A stretch of 49,934 bases of DNA from Gammaproteobacteria bacterium (GTDB lineage Bacteria; Pseudomonadota; Gammaproteobacteria; Eutrophobiales; Eutrophobiaceae): contig JACPSH010000009.1 of assembly GCA_016193395.1 (NCBI GenBank), positions 1-49,934 on the forward strand. Reading direction: 5' to 3'. The notes beneath the pieces are model-generated. The model ran no database searches, was not told the origin of the DNA, and saw nothing but the letters and a program-made list of their open reading frames with translations. Below, one piece after another: positions 28,432 through 38,281 of this stretch; position 1 is the stretch's first letter; the number at the start of each line of letters is the position of its first letter. A program made the position numbers and the translations under genes.

Positions 28432-29163
28432 ATGCAGACCAAGACAGCACTCGTCACGGGCGCCGCGGGACGCATCGGGGCGGCGATCGCGCGCGCCCTG
28501 CACGCCGACGGCATGAACGTCGTCATCCATTATTTCCGTTCTGGCACCGCGGCGGACGCCCTGTGCGACGCGCTGAATGCGCTGCGTCCGGGGTCCGCAT
28601 CGTGCGTGTGCGCGGACCTGCTGCGGACGGACCAGTACCGGCCGGTAATTGCTCATGCCGATGGCCGCCACGGGCGGCTCGACGTGCTCGTCAACAACGC
28701 GTCGGCATTCTTCCCCACGCGGATCGGCGCCACGTCGCCGGAACAATGGGAGGAACTGGTGGGCACGAATCTAATGGCACCCTATTTTCTCGCGCAGGAA
28801 GCCGCGCCGGCGCTGCGCGCCTCGGGGGGATGCATCGTCAACCTCACGGACATCCATGCCGATCGGCCGCTGCGCAATTACGGCGTCTACAGCATCGCCA
28901 AGGCGGGACTGGTCATGCTCACGAAAGTGCTCGCCAAGGAATTGGCGCCGGAAGTGAGGGTGAACGCCGTGTCTCCCGGCGCCGTGCTCTGGCCGGAGCA
29001 CCTCGACGAAGACCTGCGCCAGCGGGTGATCTCGCACACCATGCTCAAGCGCGCGGGGAGTCCCGATGACGTGGTGCATGCCGTCAGGTTCCTGATCCGG
29101 GACGCGGACTACGTGACGGGGCAGGTTCTGACCGTGGACGGCGGCAGAACGCTTTACTCCTAG
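28432..29163 (+). CDS. SDR family pteridine reductase-like protein
   Basis: Short-chain dehydrogenase of 243 aa. The nucleotide motif TGAAGRIGAAIA, NNAS, and the active-site Tyr/Lys in YSIAKAG are present; closest in feel to pteridine reductases (FolM/PTR1-like), which reduce dihydrobiopterin or dihydrofolate. Nearness to folK and folB (29.6-30.5 kb, opposite strand) supports a pterin role. Start MQTKTALVTG at 28432; the upstream in-frame Met at 28324 lies in the region shared with the divergent methyltransferase. General SDR call is firm, substrate only likely. Confidence 0.88.
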   Translation: MQTKTALVTGAAGRIGAAIARALHADGMNVVIHYFRSGTAADALCDALNALRPGSASCVCADLLRTDQYRPVIAHADGRHGRLDVLVNNASAFFPTRIGATSPEQWEELVGTNLMAPYFLAQEAAPALRASGGCIVNLTDIHADRPLRNYGVYSIAKAGLVMLTKVLAKELAPEVRVNAVSPGAVLWPEHLDEDLRQRVISHTMLKRAGSPDDVVHAVRFLIRDADYVTGQVLTVDGGRTLYS

Positions 29164-29164
29164 T

Positions 29165-29217
29165 ACCTCGTTCCTCGTGGCCCGGAACTCGAATCACCAG
29201 GTACGAGGCACGGGTTA
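29165..29217. repeat. Heptad-periodic inverted array
   Basis: Imperfect 7-nt units TACCTCG TTCCTCG, then about 18 nt, then the complementary units AGGTACG AGGCACG. The two halves can pair into a hairpin (CCTCGT with ACGAGG). It lies between the convergent SDR and lipoprotein genes, overlapping the latter's stop codon, and could act as a weak bidirectional terminator, though no T tract is present. Confidence 0.5.
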
Positions 29218-29613
29218 CTTGAATTCTGGCAATCCGCCTTCGACGAACCAGCGCTTGGACTCCGTGTTGTACCACCACTTCTGCTGGAACGGCGCGTGGC
29301 GCAGCGTGCCGTACGAAGTATTGAAGTAGCTGTATTCGCCGGCGACTTCCGCCTCCACCAGATTATCGTTCAACTGCCGCTCGCGCACGGCATAGCCCGT
29401 GATGCGGACACTTTCCAGGCCCTCCAGATTGAACTGGTAGCGCTGCCCATCGCGCGACATGTGAAACGCCTCAGCGTCATCGTAGCGTCCCCAGCGCATG
29501 GCCTGGGCATAGTGATTGATAGCCTCTTCAAGGCTCTCCAGCCGCTTGGTCGAACTGCCGCCGCCGCAGGCGGTAAGCAGGAGGACGAGGGCGCTACAGA
29601 TGATTATGCGCAT
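29215..29613 (-). CDS. Hypothetical lipoprotein
   Basis: 132-aa predicted lipoprotein with signal MRIIICSALVLLLTACGGGS; the lipobox LLTAC ends at Cys16. The mature domain is about 110 aa with an N-terminal helix (LESLEEAINHYAQAMRWGRYDDAEAF) and alternating strands (RYQFNLEGLESVRITGYAV..., YNTESKRWFVEGGLP). The shape recalls small NTF2/SnoaL-like cone folds, which is a guess. It starts 3 nt before the stop of folK upstream and is probably transcribed with folB-folK. Family not recognised. Confidence 0.85.
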   Translation of the reverse strand: MRIIICSALVLLLTACGGGSSTKRLESLEEAINHYAQAMRWGRYDDAEAFHMSRDGQRYQFNLEGLESVRITGYAVRERQLNDNLVEAEVAGEYSYFNTSYGTLRHAPFQQKWWYNTESKRWFVEGGLPEFK

Positions 29614-29616
29614 GGT

Positions 29617-30138
29617 TCATGACTCCGCAGAATTCATGTTTTCATTGCCATCGAAATCGAGTTTGACCGGGAGGAGATACTGGCTGTTTCGATCGAACCC
29701 CGCCCACAACTCGGCGAAGCGTTGGCCCGTGACCGGGTGCCGGCGCTCGCCGGCAATCTCGGCAAGCGGTCGCAGGACGAAAGCATACATTCCAATGTCT
29801 TCCCGAGGCAGATCGAGATCGCGGTCGTGGGCGACCAGGTTGTTGTACAGCAACAGGTCCAGATCCAGGGCGCGCGGCGCAAACCTTGGCGCTGACCGTT
29901 CGCGTGCGAAGCGTTGTTCGATCTCGTCCAGCATGCCCGCCACCTCGCGCGGTCCATGGTCCGTATCGAACGCGACCACCAGGTTGTAGAAGTCGTCGCC
30001 TTCGAACCCGACCGCCCGGCTCTCGTAGACGGGGGAGATCGTCAGATCGCCGAACGCCTGCCGCAGCGCCCGCACGCCGGCACGGACGCTCACGGCCCGA
30101 TCGACGTTGCTGCCGATAGCGACGAACACGCGCGCCAT
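29617..30138 (-). CDS. folK: 2-amino-4-hydroxy-6-hydroxymethyldihydropteridine pyrophosphokinase
   Basis: HPPK, which transfers pyrophosphate from ATP to the pterin in folate synthesis. From MARVFVAIGS the protein is 173 aa. Motifs: IGSNVDRA, SPVYESRAVG, FYNLVVAFDT, and the signature RFAPRALDLDLLLYNN with the Mg-binding Asp pair. The ATG is 2 nt past the folB stop, so the pair is coupled. A longer ORF from 30228 runs inside folB and was rejected. Confidence 0.96.
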   Translation of the reverse strand: MARVFVAIGSNVDRAVSVRAGVRALRQAFGDLTISPVYESRAVGFEGDDFYNLVVAFDTDHGPREVAGMLDEIEQRFARERSAPRFAPRALDLDLLLYNNLVAHDRDLDLPREDIGMYAFVLRPLAEIAGERRHPVTGQRFAELWAGFDRNSQYLLPVKLDFDGNENMNSAES

Positions 30139-30140
30139 TG

Positions 30141-30497
30141 TCAGGTCCGTGCCCCGCGTTCGATGACGACGCCGACGTCGCGCACGCCGCGGACGGCCCC
30201 CTGCTTGTTGAGCCGCAGCCGGCACCACGTCACCTTGAATTCGTCGATCAGGATCCCGGCGACTCGCTCGGCCAGTGTCTCCACGAGCCGGAAGTCGCTT
30301 TCCCCGACGAATGCGATCAGGCGCTTGGCCACCGCCTTGTAATTGATGGTGTCCTCGATGCGGTCGGAAATCGCGGCCTTGCGCACATCGGCCGCCATCT
30401 CGACATCCAGGATCACGGTCTGCTTGGTGCGCCGTTCCCAGTCAAATATCCCGACGACCGTGTCGATGCGCAGGTCCTTGAGGTAGATGATGTCCAT
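30141..30497 (-). CDS. folB: Dihydroneopterin aldolase
   Basis: Cleaves 7,8-dihydroneopterin to hydroxymethyl-dihydropterin and glycolaldehyde, the step before FolK. 118 aa, family length. Motifs: IIYLKDLRIDTVVGIFDWERRTKQ, INYKAVAKRL (conserved Tyr), FRLVETLAERVA with the substrate-binding Glu, and a final RGVRDVGVVIER. The start MDIIYLKDLR was chosen over an in-frame Met 15 codons upstream. It is divergent from plsY and starts the folB-folK-lipoprotein unit. Confidence 0.96.
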   Translation of the reverse strand: MDIIYLKDLRIDTVVGIFDWERRTKQTVILDVEMAADVRKAAISDRIEDTINYKAVAKRLIAFVGESDFRLVETLAERVAGILIDEFKVTWCRLRLNKQGAVRGVRDVGVVIERGART

Positions 30498-30592
30498 TGC
30501 CGGATTCGCCTGGGCCGGCGTCCAGTGTAGCGAAGCCGGCACGCGCTAGACAGTAGCTTGACCGCGGTGCGCGCGCACCTTCCAATAGGGGC

Positions 30593-31180
30593 ATGCTCAC
30601 TCCCGCATTCCTGATCGTCCTGGCCTACCTGATGGGTTCCGTCGTCAGCGCCGTGCTCGTGTGCAGGGCCATGGGGCTGGCCGATCCGCGCGGCGGCGGA
30701 TCCGGAAATCCAGGGACGACCAATGTCCTCCGCATGCATGGCCGGACCGCCGCGGCACTCACGCTCTGCGGCGACGTGGGCAAGGGACTCATCCCAGTGC
30801 TGTTGGCGCGCTGGCTGGAAAGCCCGCCCTGGGTCGTGGGGCTGACCGGCGCCGCCGCGTTTGGCGGACATCTGTTCCCGGTTTTTTTTCGCTTTCGCGG
30901 CGGCAGGGGAGTGGCCACACTGATTGGCGTGCTGCTTGGCGTGCACTGGCTGCTCGGTCTCGCGTTTGTCGCCACCTGGCTCATCGTGGCGGCCGCGTCC
31001 CGTTACTCGTCCCTCGCGGCGCTGATGGCCGCCGTGTGCCTGCCGTTTTACGCCTGGCTGCTGCTGCCCGATCGCGCCTACCTCGTGTGTCTCAGCGCCA
31101 TCAGCGCCGTGCTCATCGCGCGCCACCTGCCGAACATCCGCAAGCTGATCAACGGGACGGAGAGCAAGATCGGCACCTGA
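30593..31180 (+). CDS. plsY: Glycerol-3-phosphate acyltransferase PlsY
   Basis: Membrane acyltransferase using acyl-phosphate to make lysophosphatidic acid. 195 aa with about five hydrophobic helices. Conserved motifs: GSVVSAVLVCRAMGLADPRGGGSGNPGTTNVLR (motif 1), FGGHLFPVFFRFRGGRGVATLIGV (motif 2), and ARHLPNIRKLINGTE (motif 3). The folB-plsY divergent pair and the nearby tsaD/rpsU are a standard gammaproteobacterial neighbourhood; here two palindromic repeats have been placed between plsY and tsaD. Confidence 0.96.
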   Translation: MLTPAFLIVLAYLMGSVVSAVLVCRAMGLADPRGGGSGNPGTTNVLRMHGRTAAALTLCGDVGKGLIPVLLARWLESPPWVVGLTGAAAFGGHLFPVFFRFRGGRGVATLIGVLLGVHWLLGLAFVATWLIVAAASRYSSLAALMAAVCLPFYAWLLLPDRAYLVCLSAISAVLIARHLPNIRKLINGTESKIGT

Positions 31181-31226
31181 CCGAGCGGAACACCCACGGA
31201 AGCCCGGTTCCTTCCAGTTTCGGGGG

Positions 31227-31392
31227 CGGCCGGATTCATCTCAAGCGCTGACCGGACGGGTGGCGCCGGGCACTCCCCTGTTCCGCGCGCAGCGAGAGAA
31301 CTTGTCCGGCGGAAGGTTCGAGCGAGCACGGACAGGGGTGCCCGGTGACAGGACCCGTCCGGCACCCTACGCAAAGATGAATCCGGCCGGAC
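31227..31392. repeat. Palindromic dispersed repeat, copy B
   Basis: Homologous to copy A at 18189-18354. Ends CGGCCGGATTCAT (31227-31239) and ATGAATCCGGCCGGAC (31377-31392) are inverted. Inner arms 31254-31281 and 31332-31360 are also inverted (left GGACGGGTGGCGCCGGGCAC; the right arm read on the other strand gives GGACGGGTCCTGTCACCGGG). The centre TCCGCGCGCAGCGAGAG is identical in both copies. Non-coding. Confidence 0.87.
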
Positions 31393-31407
31393 TTCGCTTC
31401 ACGTCAC

Positions 31408-31497
31408 TCGGCGGGCGGGTCCTGCCATCGGGTACCGTCTTCGTGCTCGCTGGCGCTGCGCGCGAACGACGGTGACCCGATGTCACCCGCCCGGTCA
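31408..31497. repeat. Second palindrome abutting copy B
   Basis: Left arm 31412-31439 (CGGGCGGGTCCTGCCATCGG then GTACCGTC) pairs with right arm 31468-31493; the right arm read on the minus strand is CGGGCGGGTGACATCGGGTC then ACCGTC. The loop has CGTGCTCGCTGGCGCTGCGCG. It shares the GGGCGGGT-CCTG start with copy B but a different interior. With copy B it fills the gene-free stretch 31181-31556. Confidence 0.7.
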
Positions 31498-31556
31498 GCG
31501 CTGGCGCATAAAACCAGCCGGGGGAGTCAGGCCACGGTTATCAGCGTGCCGGCGCT

Positions 31557-32570
31557 CTACTCTTCTCGTTCGTGTGTCAGATCCCAGCGAGCGTGCGCCG
31601 CGAAGGCGAGCGGCTCGGTGGCGCCTGCCTTCACCCGCAGACAGCCGGCCAGCGCAATCATCGCGCCGTTGTCGGTGCAGAACTCCGGGCGTGGCGTGTA
31701 CAACTTCCCGCCGGAGCGCTCCGCGGCAGCGGCCAGGGCGCGGCGCAGCTGCGCATTCGCGCTGACACCGCCGGCCGCGACGATTCGATTCAGGCCGGTC
31801 GCCCGCATTGCCCGTTCGCACTTGATCACCAGCGTACCCACGACGGCGTCCACGAATGCCCGCGCGATGTCGGCGCGCGTCTGCTCATCGCCGGGGAGTC
31901 CGCGCACGGTGTTCAGCGCATAGGTCTTGAGCCCGCTGAAGCTGAAGTCCAAGCCGGGCCGATCGGTCATCGGACGCGGGAATTCAAAGCGTCCGGGCCG
32001 GCCCCGCTCCGCCAGCGCCGACAACGCCGGCCCGCCCGGATAGCCCAGGCCCAGCAGCTTCGCGGTCTTGTCGAAGGCTTCGCCGGCGGCATCGTCCAGG
32101 GTCTCTCCCAGGATGCGGTAGCGGCCTACGCCGTCGACCCGTACAAGCTGGGTGTGCCCACCGGAAACCAGCAGCGCGAGGAACGGAAACGACGGCGCAT
32201 CCGGTTCGAGCATGGGGGCCAGCAGATGCGCCTCCATGTGGTGGATAGCAACAGCGGGGATCCCCCACGCATAAGCCAGGCTGCGCCCGACGGCCGCGCC
32301 GACCAGCAAGGCACCCATCAGGCCCGGGCCGGCGGTATAGGCCACGGCGCCGATCATCGAGGGCTTTGAACGCGCCCCGGCGAACACCTCCCTGATCAGC
32401 GGCAGCAGCCGCTGCACGTGATCCCGGGATGCAAGTTCCGGCACCACGCCTCCGTAGGGCCGGTGAATGGCGATCTGGCTGTACAGCGCGTTGGCGAGCA
32501 GGCCGCGCCCGTCGTCGTACAGGGCGACGCCGGTCTCATCGCAGGAGGTTTCAATCCCGAGTACTTGCAT
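31557..32570 (-). CDS. tsaD: tRNA N6-adenosine threonylcarbamoyltransferase TsaD
   Basis: Transfers the threonylcarbamoyl group to A37 of ANN-decoding tRNAs (t6A) together with TsaB and TsaE. 337 aa, the usual length. ASKHA fold with [29 protein letters not shown], the iron/zinc His pair in [12 protein letters not shown] (His111, His115), [10 protein letters not shown], and the C-terminal [12 protein letters not shown]. It is divergent from rpsU, the classic arrangement. The adjacent CAU tRNA carries A37 in an ANN-decoding context and is a likely substrate. Confidence 0.97.
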   Translation of the reverse strand: MQVLGIETSCDETGVALYDDGRGLLANALYSQIAIHRPYGGVVPELASRDHVQRLLPLIREVFAGARSKPSMIGAVAYTAGPGLMGALLVGAAVGRSLAYAWGIPAVAIHHMEAHLLAPMLEPDAPSFPFLALLVSGGHTQLVRVDGVGRYRILGETLDDAAGEAFDKTAKLLGLGYPGGPALSALAERGRPGRFEFPRPMTDRPGLDFSFSGLKTYALNTVRGLPGDEQTRADIARAFVDAVVGTLVIKCERAMRATGLNRIVAAGGVSANAQLRRALAAAAERSGGKLYTPRPEFCTDNGAMIALAGCLRVKAGATEPLAFAAHARWDLTHEREE

Positions 32571-32644
32571 GCTTTCCGGTGTAACCGTTGACGCAAAAAC
32601 GGGTTTTGCATCGGCCTGCTATGGGCACGACAGCGTATTGTGCC

Positions 32645-32672
32645 TTGCAATTGGGCCATTTGCGGCTAGAAT
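32645..32672 (+). promoter_or_regulatory. Putative sigma-70 promoter of the rpsU operon
   Basis: TTGCAA - 16 nt - TAGAAT, ending 46 nt before the rpsU start, in the tsaD/rpsU divergent gap. Both boxes differ from consensus at one or two positions. No other convincing promoter was seen before rpsU. Confidence 0.65.
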
Positions 32673-32718
32673 CTCCGCCCTTTCCCCGACGGGAGTACCC
32701 GCGGCAACCGGGAGATTT

Positions 32719-32937
32719 ATGCCGACCATCAAGGTGCGAGACAATGAACCTTTCGACATCGCGTTGCGGAGGTTCAAGCGCGCCTGCGAGAAGGCCGGGA
32801 TCCTTGCGGAAGTCCACCGCCGGGAATTCTACGAGAAGCCGACCCAGGTGAGGAAACGCAAGGCCGCCGCCGCGGTCAAGCGACATCAGAAGCGCGCGAT
32901 GAAGGGGCATATGCGCCCGGTCCCGCGTCCCGCCTGA
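32719..32937 (+). CDS. rpsU: 30S ribosomal protein S21 (bS21)
   Basis: Small basic ribosomal protein of 72 aa near the mRNA-exit platform of the 30S subunit. [28 protein letters not shown] and [13 protein letters not shown] are standard S21 sequence; the Lys/Arg-rich tail ends MRPVPRPA. The ATG follows GGGAG. First gene of the macromolecular synthesis operon rpsU-yqeY-dnaG-rpoD; the 27-nt gap to yqeY holds no clear terminator. Confidence 0.97.
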   Translation: MPTIKVRDNEPFDIALRRFKRACEKAGILAEVHRREFYEKPTQVRKRKAAAAVKRHQKRAMKGHMRPVPRPA

Positions 32938-32964
32938 TTCGCCGGTCCCTCCCGCTCCCCCTCC

Positions 32965-33414
32965 GTGGCCGAACTCAAGCTCCGCATCAACGACGACGTC
33001 AAGTCGGCGATGCGCTCCAGGGAAAAGGAGCGTCTGGCCACGCTGCGACTGATCCTTGCGGCCATCAAACAGAAGGAAGTCGACGAGCGAATCGAGTTGG
33101 ACGACACCCAGGTGCTGGCGGTCCTCGACCGCCTCGCGCGCCAGCACCGCGAATCCATAGAACAGTTTGAAAAGGGAGGTCGCAGCGACCTGGTGGAAAA
33201 AGAGCGTTTCGAGCTCGGCATCGTGCGTGGCTACCTGCCGACGGCATTGAGCGGCGAGGAAGTGAATGGCCTGATCGCCGAATGCATCGCGGCCACCGGC
33301 GCGGCGTCGGTGAAAGACATGGGCAAGGTCATGGCGGTTCTCAAGCCCAGGGTGCAGGGTCGAGCGGACATGAGCAAGGTCGGCGTCATGGTGAAGGAGA
33401 AGCTGAACAAGTAG
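32965..33414 (+). CDS. yqeY: GatB/YqeY family protein
   Basis: 149-aa protein similar to the tail domain of GatB of the tRNA amidotransferase; its own function is unresolved. Typical features: an N-terminal LKLRINDDVKSAMRSREKERLATLRLILAAIK helix pair, FEKGGRSDLVEKE, LGIVRGYLP and the C-terminal MGKVMAVLKPRVQGRADMSKV. The start is GTG (32965), shortly after rpsU. Its place between rpsU and dnaG is common outside enterics. Confidence 0.94.
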   Translation: MAELKLRINDDVKSAMRSREKERLATLRLILAAIKQKEVDERIELDDTQVLAVLDRLARQHRESIEQFEKGGRSDLVEKERFELGIVRGYLPTALSGEEVNGLIAECIAATGAASVKDMGKVMAVLKPRVQGRADMSKVGVMVKEKLNK

Positions 33415-33415
33415 G

Positions 33416-33494
33416 TAGAATACAGAATTCAGGGAAGAAGCCGACGGCAAGGCGCATCCGCCCTATATTCCATATTCTAAGTTCTCAATTCTTC
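33416..33494. repeat. Heptad-periodic inverted array
   Basis: AT-rich units in 7-nt steps: TAGAATA CAGAATT CAGGGAA on the left, and ATATTCC ATATTCT AAGTTCT CAATTCT on the right, the two halves being roughly complementary around a 26-nt GC-richer loop (33435-33460). It starts 2 nt after the yqeY stop and may form a hairpin between yqeY and dnaG. Base composition differs sharply from the surroundings. Confidence 0.6.
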
Positions 33495-33527
33495 GCCGCC
33501 CTGGATCGTGGCGTTTATACTCTTTAG

Positions 33528-35294
33528 ATGGCCGGGCGCATCCCGCAGCATTTCATCGATGATCTCCTCTCGCGTATCGACATCGTCGATGTGATCGACA
33601 GCGTCGTGCCGCTGCGCAAGGCCGGCAAGAACCACCAGGCGCTCTGTCCGTTCCACGAAGAAAAGACTCCGTCGTTCACCGTCAGTCAGGATAAGCAGTT
33701 CTACCATTGCTTCGGATGCGGCGCGAACGGCACCGCCATTTCCTTCCTGATGGAATACAGCCACATGGATTTCGTGGAGGCCGTCGAAACGCTCGCCGCG
33801 AAGGCAGGGCTCGAAGTTCCGCGCGAAGGCGGTTATGTCAGAAAGGACGATGATCGGACGGAACTCTACGAATTGCTGGAATTGGTCATCGAGTACTACC
33901 GGCGCCAGTTGCGTGAGCATCCGCTGGCAACGCGCGCCGTCGAGTACCTGAAGGGGCGCGGCATTACAGGAGAACTCGCGGCAAAATTCGAACTCGGATT
34001 CGCGCCGCCGGGCTGGGACAACCTCATCAACGCACTCGGGAAATCAGACGCGGCGGTGCAGCGCCTGGCCGCGGCCGGCATGCTCATCAAGCGCGATACC
34101 GGGGGTTACTACGATCGTTTCCGCGATCGGGTCATGTTCCCGATCCGCGATCAGCGCGGCCGTGCCCTGGGCTTCGGCGGTCGGGTGCTTGACGAGGGCA
34201 CGCCCAAGTACCTTAACTCCCCGGAAACGCCCGTCTTCCACAAGGGCCGCGAACTGTACGGCGCGTATCAGGCGCGCGCCGCCAGCCTCGATCGCCTGTA
34301 CGTCGTCGAGGGCTACATGGACGCGCTCGCCCTGGTCCAGTTCGGGATCACCCATGTCGTCGCTACGCTGGGGACTGCGGTCACCCGCGATCACCTGGAG
34401 CGTATTTTCAGACTCACGTCGCGCGTGGTCTTCTGCTTCGATGGCGACGAGGCCGGCCGACAGGCCGCGTGGCGCGCCCTGGAGACCTCGCTGCCACTGC
34501 TCAACGACGGCCGAAGCGTCTATTTCCGGTTCATGCCGGAGGGGGACGACCCGGACAGCTTCGTGCGCCGGCAGGGACGCGTGGAATTCGAAGCGGATGC
34601 CGGGCTGGTGCCGCTCTCCGACTACCTGCTCAACACCCTGCGCGGGAAATTCGAGCTGGGGACGCGCGAGGGGCGCGCCCTGTTTCTCGACGCCGTCGCG
34701 CCCTACCTGCGGTCGCTTCCGGCCAGCGCGCTGAAACGACTGCTGTTGCGCGACGTGGCCACGCTCGCGGCCGCCGATCCCGCCGATCTGGACGCCCTGC
34801 TGGCCAGCGGCGGGCCTGCGAAGTCTGCCCCGCGTCCCGCTGCACCGGCACGGACTCCGGCGCGGGGAACCGACCGGACCCTGGTCGGTCAACTGATACG
34901 CCTTTTGCTCCACCGGCCGGAACTGGCCCTCCTGGCGCCGGAACCTGTCGAACTCCAGGGGGTGTCCCTCCCGGGTACGGATTTTGTGCAGCAATTGCTG
35001 GAATTGATCAGATCCAACCCCGGGATCCGCTGCGCCACCATCGTTGAACACTGGCGGGGCAGCCGCTATGAAGGTCGCTTGCGGGAACTGGCGGCGGGCT
35101 CGGAGGCGCTGGATGCCGAGGATTTCGACCTGGAAGCCGAATTCCAGTCGATCTGGCGCGAAGTACAGACCCGCAAGGGACGGCAGCGGCGGAAGGAGCT
35201 GACCCAGGTCGAGCGCCTGAGCGACTTGTCCGAGGAAGGCAAGGCAGCGCTGCGCAGCCTGGGACGACCTCCGAAGGTGGACGCCGGGGAGTGA
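33528..35294 (+). CDS. dnaG: DNA primase
   Basis: Makes RNA primers at the replication fork. 588 aa. The CHC2 zinc-binding domain has Cys40, His43, Cys61, Cys64 (LCPFHEEKTPSF, YHCFGCGANG). The catalytic core has the RFRDRVMFPIRDQRGRALGFGGR block and TOPRIM motifs VVEGYMDAL and CFDGDEAGRQAA. A Pro/Ala-rich linker (about 425-450) leads to the helical DnaB-interacting domain. Third gene of the rpsU operon. Confidence 0.97.
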   Translation: MAGRIPQHFIDDLLSRIDIVDVIDSVVPLRKAGKNHQALCPFHEEKTPSFTVSQDKQFYHCFGCGANGTAISFLMEYSHMDFVEAVETLAAKAGLEVPREGGYVRKDDDRTELYELLELVIEYYRRQLREHPLATRAVEYLKGRGITGELAAKFELGFAPPGWDNLINALGKSDAAVQRLAAAGMLIKRDTGGYYDRFRDRVMFPIRDQRGRALGFGGRVLDEGTPKYLNSPETPVFHKGRELYGAYQARAASLDRLYVVEGYMDALALVQFGITHVVATLGTAVTRDHLERIFRLTSRVVFCFDGDEAGRQAAWRALETSLPLLNDGRSVYFRFMPEGDDPDSFVRRQGRVEFEADAGLVPLSDYLLNTLRGKFELGTREGRALFLDAVAPYLRSLPASALKRLLLRDVATLAAADPADLDALLASGGPAKSAPRPAAPARTPARGTDRTLVGQLIRLLLHRPELALLAPEPVELQGVSLPGTDFVQQLLELIRSNPGIRCATIVEHWRGSRYEGRLRELAAGSEALDAEDFDLEAEFQSIWREVQTRKGRQRRKELTQVERLSDLSEEGKAALRSLGRPPKVDAGE

Positions 35295-35321
35295 ATCTGG
35301 CTGGCCTGATGCGTCGCAATA

Positions 35322-35330
35322 TGCTATACT
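35322..35330 (+). promoter_or_regulatory. Putative extended -10 promoter for rpoD
   Basis: TGC-TATACT fits the extended -10 pattern TGn-TATAAT, 74 nt before the rpoD start. No good -35 box precedes it, as is tolerated with an extended -10. It would let rpoD be transcribed apart from dnaG. Confidence 0.5.
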
Positions 35331-35403
35331 AAGTGTTTGATTTTTTCCAACAATTTCGAAGGCGATCAAGCACTTAGCGCAAGCACACCGGGATCCGGAG
35401 CCT

Positions 35404-37278
<1,875 letters not shown>

Positions 37279-37398
37279 GCGTTCCCGCTGGTGTGGGGCT
37301 CCGCGCCCGGCCATCCGGCGTAACCCTGCAGCCAGGGGCGGCTGTCATCGTCTCGGACCGAAACGACTCAATGGAAATCCTTTCCTCTATTGTTTTTT

Positions 37399-37434
37399 CA
37401 CTTGTTACTTGTCACTTTTTACTTTTAACTTCTG
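37399..37434. repeat. Heptad-periodic AT-rich array before the tRNA
   Basis: Five 7-nt units in a row: CACTTGT TACTTGT CACTTTT TACTTTT AACTTCT, ending 3 nt before the tRNA. Only one polarity is present here. The stretch is much richer in T than the surrounding DNA and might hold promoter-like sequence for the tRNA, but no clear -10 is evident. Confidence 0.65.
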
Positions 37435-37437
37435 CAA

Positions 37438-37514
37438 GGGCCTGTAGCTCAGCCGGTCAGAGCCGCGGACTCATAATCCGTTGGTCGCAGGTTCGAGTCC
37501 TGCCGGGCCCACCA
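37438..37514 (+). tRNA. tRNA with anticodon CAU, most likely tRNA-Ile2 (lysidine)
   Basis: 77 nt with encoded CCA: acceptor GGGCCTG/CGGGCCC, D arm GCTC/GAGC, anticodon arm GCGGA-CTCATAA-TCCGT, T arm GCAGG-TTCGAGT-CCTGC. CAU could be elongator Met or Ile2. Base pairs C4-G69 and C5-G68 and the variable loop TGGTC favour Ile2, whose C34 is changed to lysidine by TilS to read AUA. A tRNA right after rpoD is common in gammaproteobacteria. Confidence 0.93.
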
Positions 37515-37744
37515 TAATCCTGACTGTTGCGTCTCCGCGCCCGGCCGGGCGGAACGCGATTCCGAACCTCTCAGCGCCTGCAGCCCGTCAGGACGCGCGG
37601 TCTGAACTGAACGGGCTGGACTCAATTTGCCGGGGCGTTGGACCCCGAAGCGGGACGACCGACCGAATTTGACCCGGGAAGAGGTCTGCGCTCCCGCCCG
37701 ACCTTTGCAAATGTGACCACTCGGCGTTAACCCGGCTCAGCGTG

Positions 37745-38275
37745 ATGACCATGGAACTGCAAACACTCATCCTGTTCGCGCTGACCGAGACGGCCATTGC
37801 ACTCTCTCCAGAGCCGGCGGTGTTACTCGCCATGACTACGGCTCGCGTCACGGCCTGCGCGGGGCGGCCGCTGGCGCTGCCGGCATCGAGCTCGGCAATG
37901 CGGCCTGGTTCCTGTTTTCCGCCGCCGGGTTGACGACAGTGCTGCTCGCCTAAAGTAAGGCGTTCGCGATCATCAAGTGGGCCGGTGCGACATACCTCAT
38001 CCTGTTCGGCGTGAAGCTGTTGTTCTCGCGTGGGCATGCGCCCGCTGCCGCAGTTTTTCGATCCGTCCGCCCCTTACGGGCGCCAATTTCTGGTGCTCGG
38101 CGTGATCACGCTGATTATTGATTATTGCGCGCTCCTGGTTTACGGCTGGCTCGCCGATCGCGGCGCGCGGCTGGCCGGTGGATCACGCCTGTCAGGCTGG
38201 CTTGATCGCATGGCGGGGGCGTTTCTGGTCGGCGCCGGGGCGCGGCTGGCGCTCGTGACGAGATCGGCGGGCTGA
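37745..38275 (+). pseudogene. LysE/RhtB family exporter, decayed
   Basis: Remnant of a LysE-type amino-acid exporter. The start MTMELQTLILFALTETAIALSPEPAVLLAMTTA is intact, though the family's SPGP is SPEP. A one-base loss near 37834 shifts the frame; the next frame reads RHGLRG...GIELGNAAWFLFSAAG up to a TAA at 37951, then SKAFAIIKWAGATYLILFGVKLLF. Near 38040 the frame changes again and about 60 middle residues are missing before PQFFDPSAPYG...AFLVGAGARLAL. At least three separate disabling changes make it a clear pseudogene. Intact members are about 205 aa. Confidence 0.88.
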
Positions 38276-38281
38276 TCTCGT

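Noticed and set aside
33416-33494. Could the heptad arrays be CRISPR?
   Set aside because: Units are only 7 nt, without spacers of constant length and without cas genes.
37438-37514. tRNA-Met reading of the CAU tRNA
   Set aside because: C4-G69 and C5-G68 pairs and the TGGTC variable loop fit Ile2 better; Met not fully excluded.
37515-37744. Attachment site or island beside the tRNA
   Set aside because: No integrase, no direct repeat of the tRNA 3' end, only a decayed exporter; no evidence for an integrated element.
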